Positions 5,952 to 6,563 of a stretch of 6,563 bases of DNA are shown in pieces (position 1 is the first letter of the stretch; each line of letters opens with the position of its first letter). Source of the DNA: Desulfovibrio sp. (GTDB lineage: Bacteria > Desulfobacterota > Desulfovibrionia > Desulfovibrionales > Desulfovibrionaceae). Below the pieces are notes generated by a model. It ran no database searches. It saw only the letters and a program-made list of their open reading frames with translations, and was not told where the DNA came from. The DNA lies in the NCBI GenBank assembly GCA_022837365.1, contig JALHHV010000210.1, forward strand, positions 1-6,563. The letters run 5' to 3'. Position numbers and translations under genes: made by a program.

Positions 5952-6563
5952 CGGGAAACTCGTCATCGCCACCCGTGGCAGCAAGCTGGCCCTGTGGCAG
6001 GCCGAACACGTCAAGTCCCGCATCGAGGGCCGTCACCCCGGCGTTTCGGTGGAACTGCTGGTGCTGAAGACCCGTGGGGACATCATCCTCGACGTGCCGC
6101 TGGCCAAGGTGGGCGGCAAGGGCCTGTTCGTGAAGGAAATAGAGGAGGCGCTGCTGGACGGCCGGGCCGACCTTGCCGTGCACAGCATGAAGGACGTGCC
6201 CATGGAGCTGCCGGAAGGGCTGGTGCTGGGCATCATCCCCGAGCGCGAGGAGCCGTCCGACACCTTCCTGTCCGTCCATCACGGCTCGCTGGCCGCCCTG
6301 CCCCACGGAGCCACCGTGGGCACCAGCAGCCTGCGCCGCCAGTCGCAACTGCTGGCCCTGCGCCCGGACCTGAACGTGGTGTCCCTGCGCGGCAACGTGG
6401 ACACCCGCCTGCGCAAGCTTTCCGAGGGCCAGTTCGACGCCATCATCATGGCCACGGCAGGCATGAAGCGTCTCGGCCTTTCGGCACCCAAAAGCGAAGT
6501 GCTGGGCCCGCCCGCCTTCCTGCCCGCCGTGGGCCAGGGCGCGCTGGGCATCGAGTTCCGGGA
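5902..6563 (+). CDS. hemC: Porphobilinogen deaminase (hydroxymethylbilane synthase), 3' end cut by window edge
   Basis: HemC joins four porphobilinogen units into hydroxymethylbilane, the precursor of uroporphyrinogen III and thus of siroheme, heme and corrinoids. About 220 residues are visible of roughly 310. Key residues, numbered from the GTG, match E. coli with a constant offset of 14: R25 in [12 protein letters not shown] (E. coli R11), K97-D98 in HSMKDVP (K83, catalytic D84), R145-R146 in SSLRRQ (R131, R132), R163 and R169 in [13 protein letters not shown] (R149, R155), and [13 protein letters not shown] at the edge. The cofactor-attachment Cys lies beyond the window. The frame is open only from 5884, and the sole ATG/GTG/TTG codon before the conserved core is GTG at 5902, inside the fmdB-like gene and without a visible Shine-Dalgarno. 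Identity is certain; the exact start is not. Confidence 0.93.
   Translation, partial: MAAAPGVRAGTAPPAANGKLVIATRGSKLALWQAEHVKSRIEGRHPGVSVELLVLKTRGDIILDVPLAKVGGKGLFVKEIEEALLDGRADLAVHSMKDVPMELPEGLVLGIIPEREEPSDTFLSVHHGSLAALPHGATVGTSSLRRQSQLLALRPDLNVVSLRGNVDTRLRKLSEGQFDAIIMATAGMKRLGLSAPKSEVLGPPAFLPAVGQGALGIEFR

Noticed and set aside
5651..6067. Plus-strand 138-codon open frame across the FmdB-like gene and the start of hemC
   Set aside because: It is out of frame with both real genes, its translation is Arg/Leu/Ala low complexity, and both true frames show family motifs.
1..6563. Possible CRISPR array, tRNA, insertion sequence or phage/defence genes
   Set aside because: I found no spaced direct repeats, cloverleaf-like sequence, transposase motifs or known defence domains; all long stretches are explained by the seven genes and their short gaps.

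Overview
The window is a compact, GC-rich bacterial chromosome segment made of housekeeping genes plus two poorly characterised ones. The gene set, the protein sequences and a GC-rich intergenic hairpin cluster suggest a Desulfovibrio-type sulfate reducer (Desulfovibrionaceae). That assignment rests on recalled family resemblance, not on a search.

Left part, minus strand, read from right to left: an NAD kinase gene (nadK, 4781 to 3930), a 581-residue protein with a divergent DUF89/ARMT1-like core (3820 to 2075), a 225-residue DUF4254 protein (2054 to 1377), a 165-bp gap packed with tandem hairpins, and the 5' 85 percent or so of gatB (1211 to beyond base 1). The DUF89-like and DUF4254 genes are 20 bp apart and almost certainly co-transcribed. 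nadK lies 109 bp upstream of them on the same strand and may lead the same transcript.

Right part, plus strand: a 169-bp divergent intergenic region with a good extended -10 promoter candidate, then gmhA (sedoheptulose-7-phosphate isomerase, first step of ADP-heptose synthesis for LPS core), a small FmdB-type zinc-ribbon protein, and hemC (porphobilinogen deaminase), which runs off the right edge. hemC has no ATG near its conserved N-terminus. The only standard start codon in its open frame is a GTG inside the 3' end of the fmdB-like gene, so the two genes probably overlap by 50 bp.

Functions served are tRNA amidation (GatB), NADP supply (NadK), LPS heptose (GmhA) and tetrapyrrole synthesis (HemC; in sulfate reducers this feeds siroheme as well as heme). 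I see no phage, transposon, CRISPR array, RNA gene or recognisable defence system. The best candidate for new biology is the DUF89-like/DUF4254 pair. The DUF89-like protein keeps the fold signature, has lost part of the family's metal-binding signature, and carries long extra N- and C-terminal regions.
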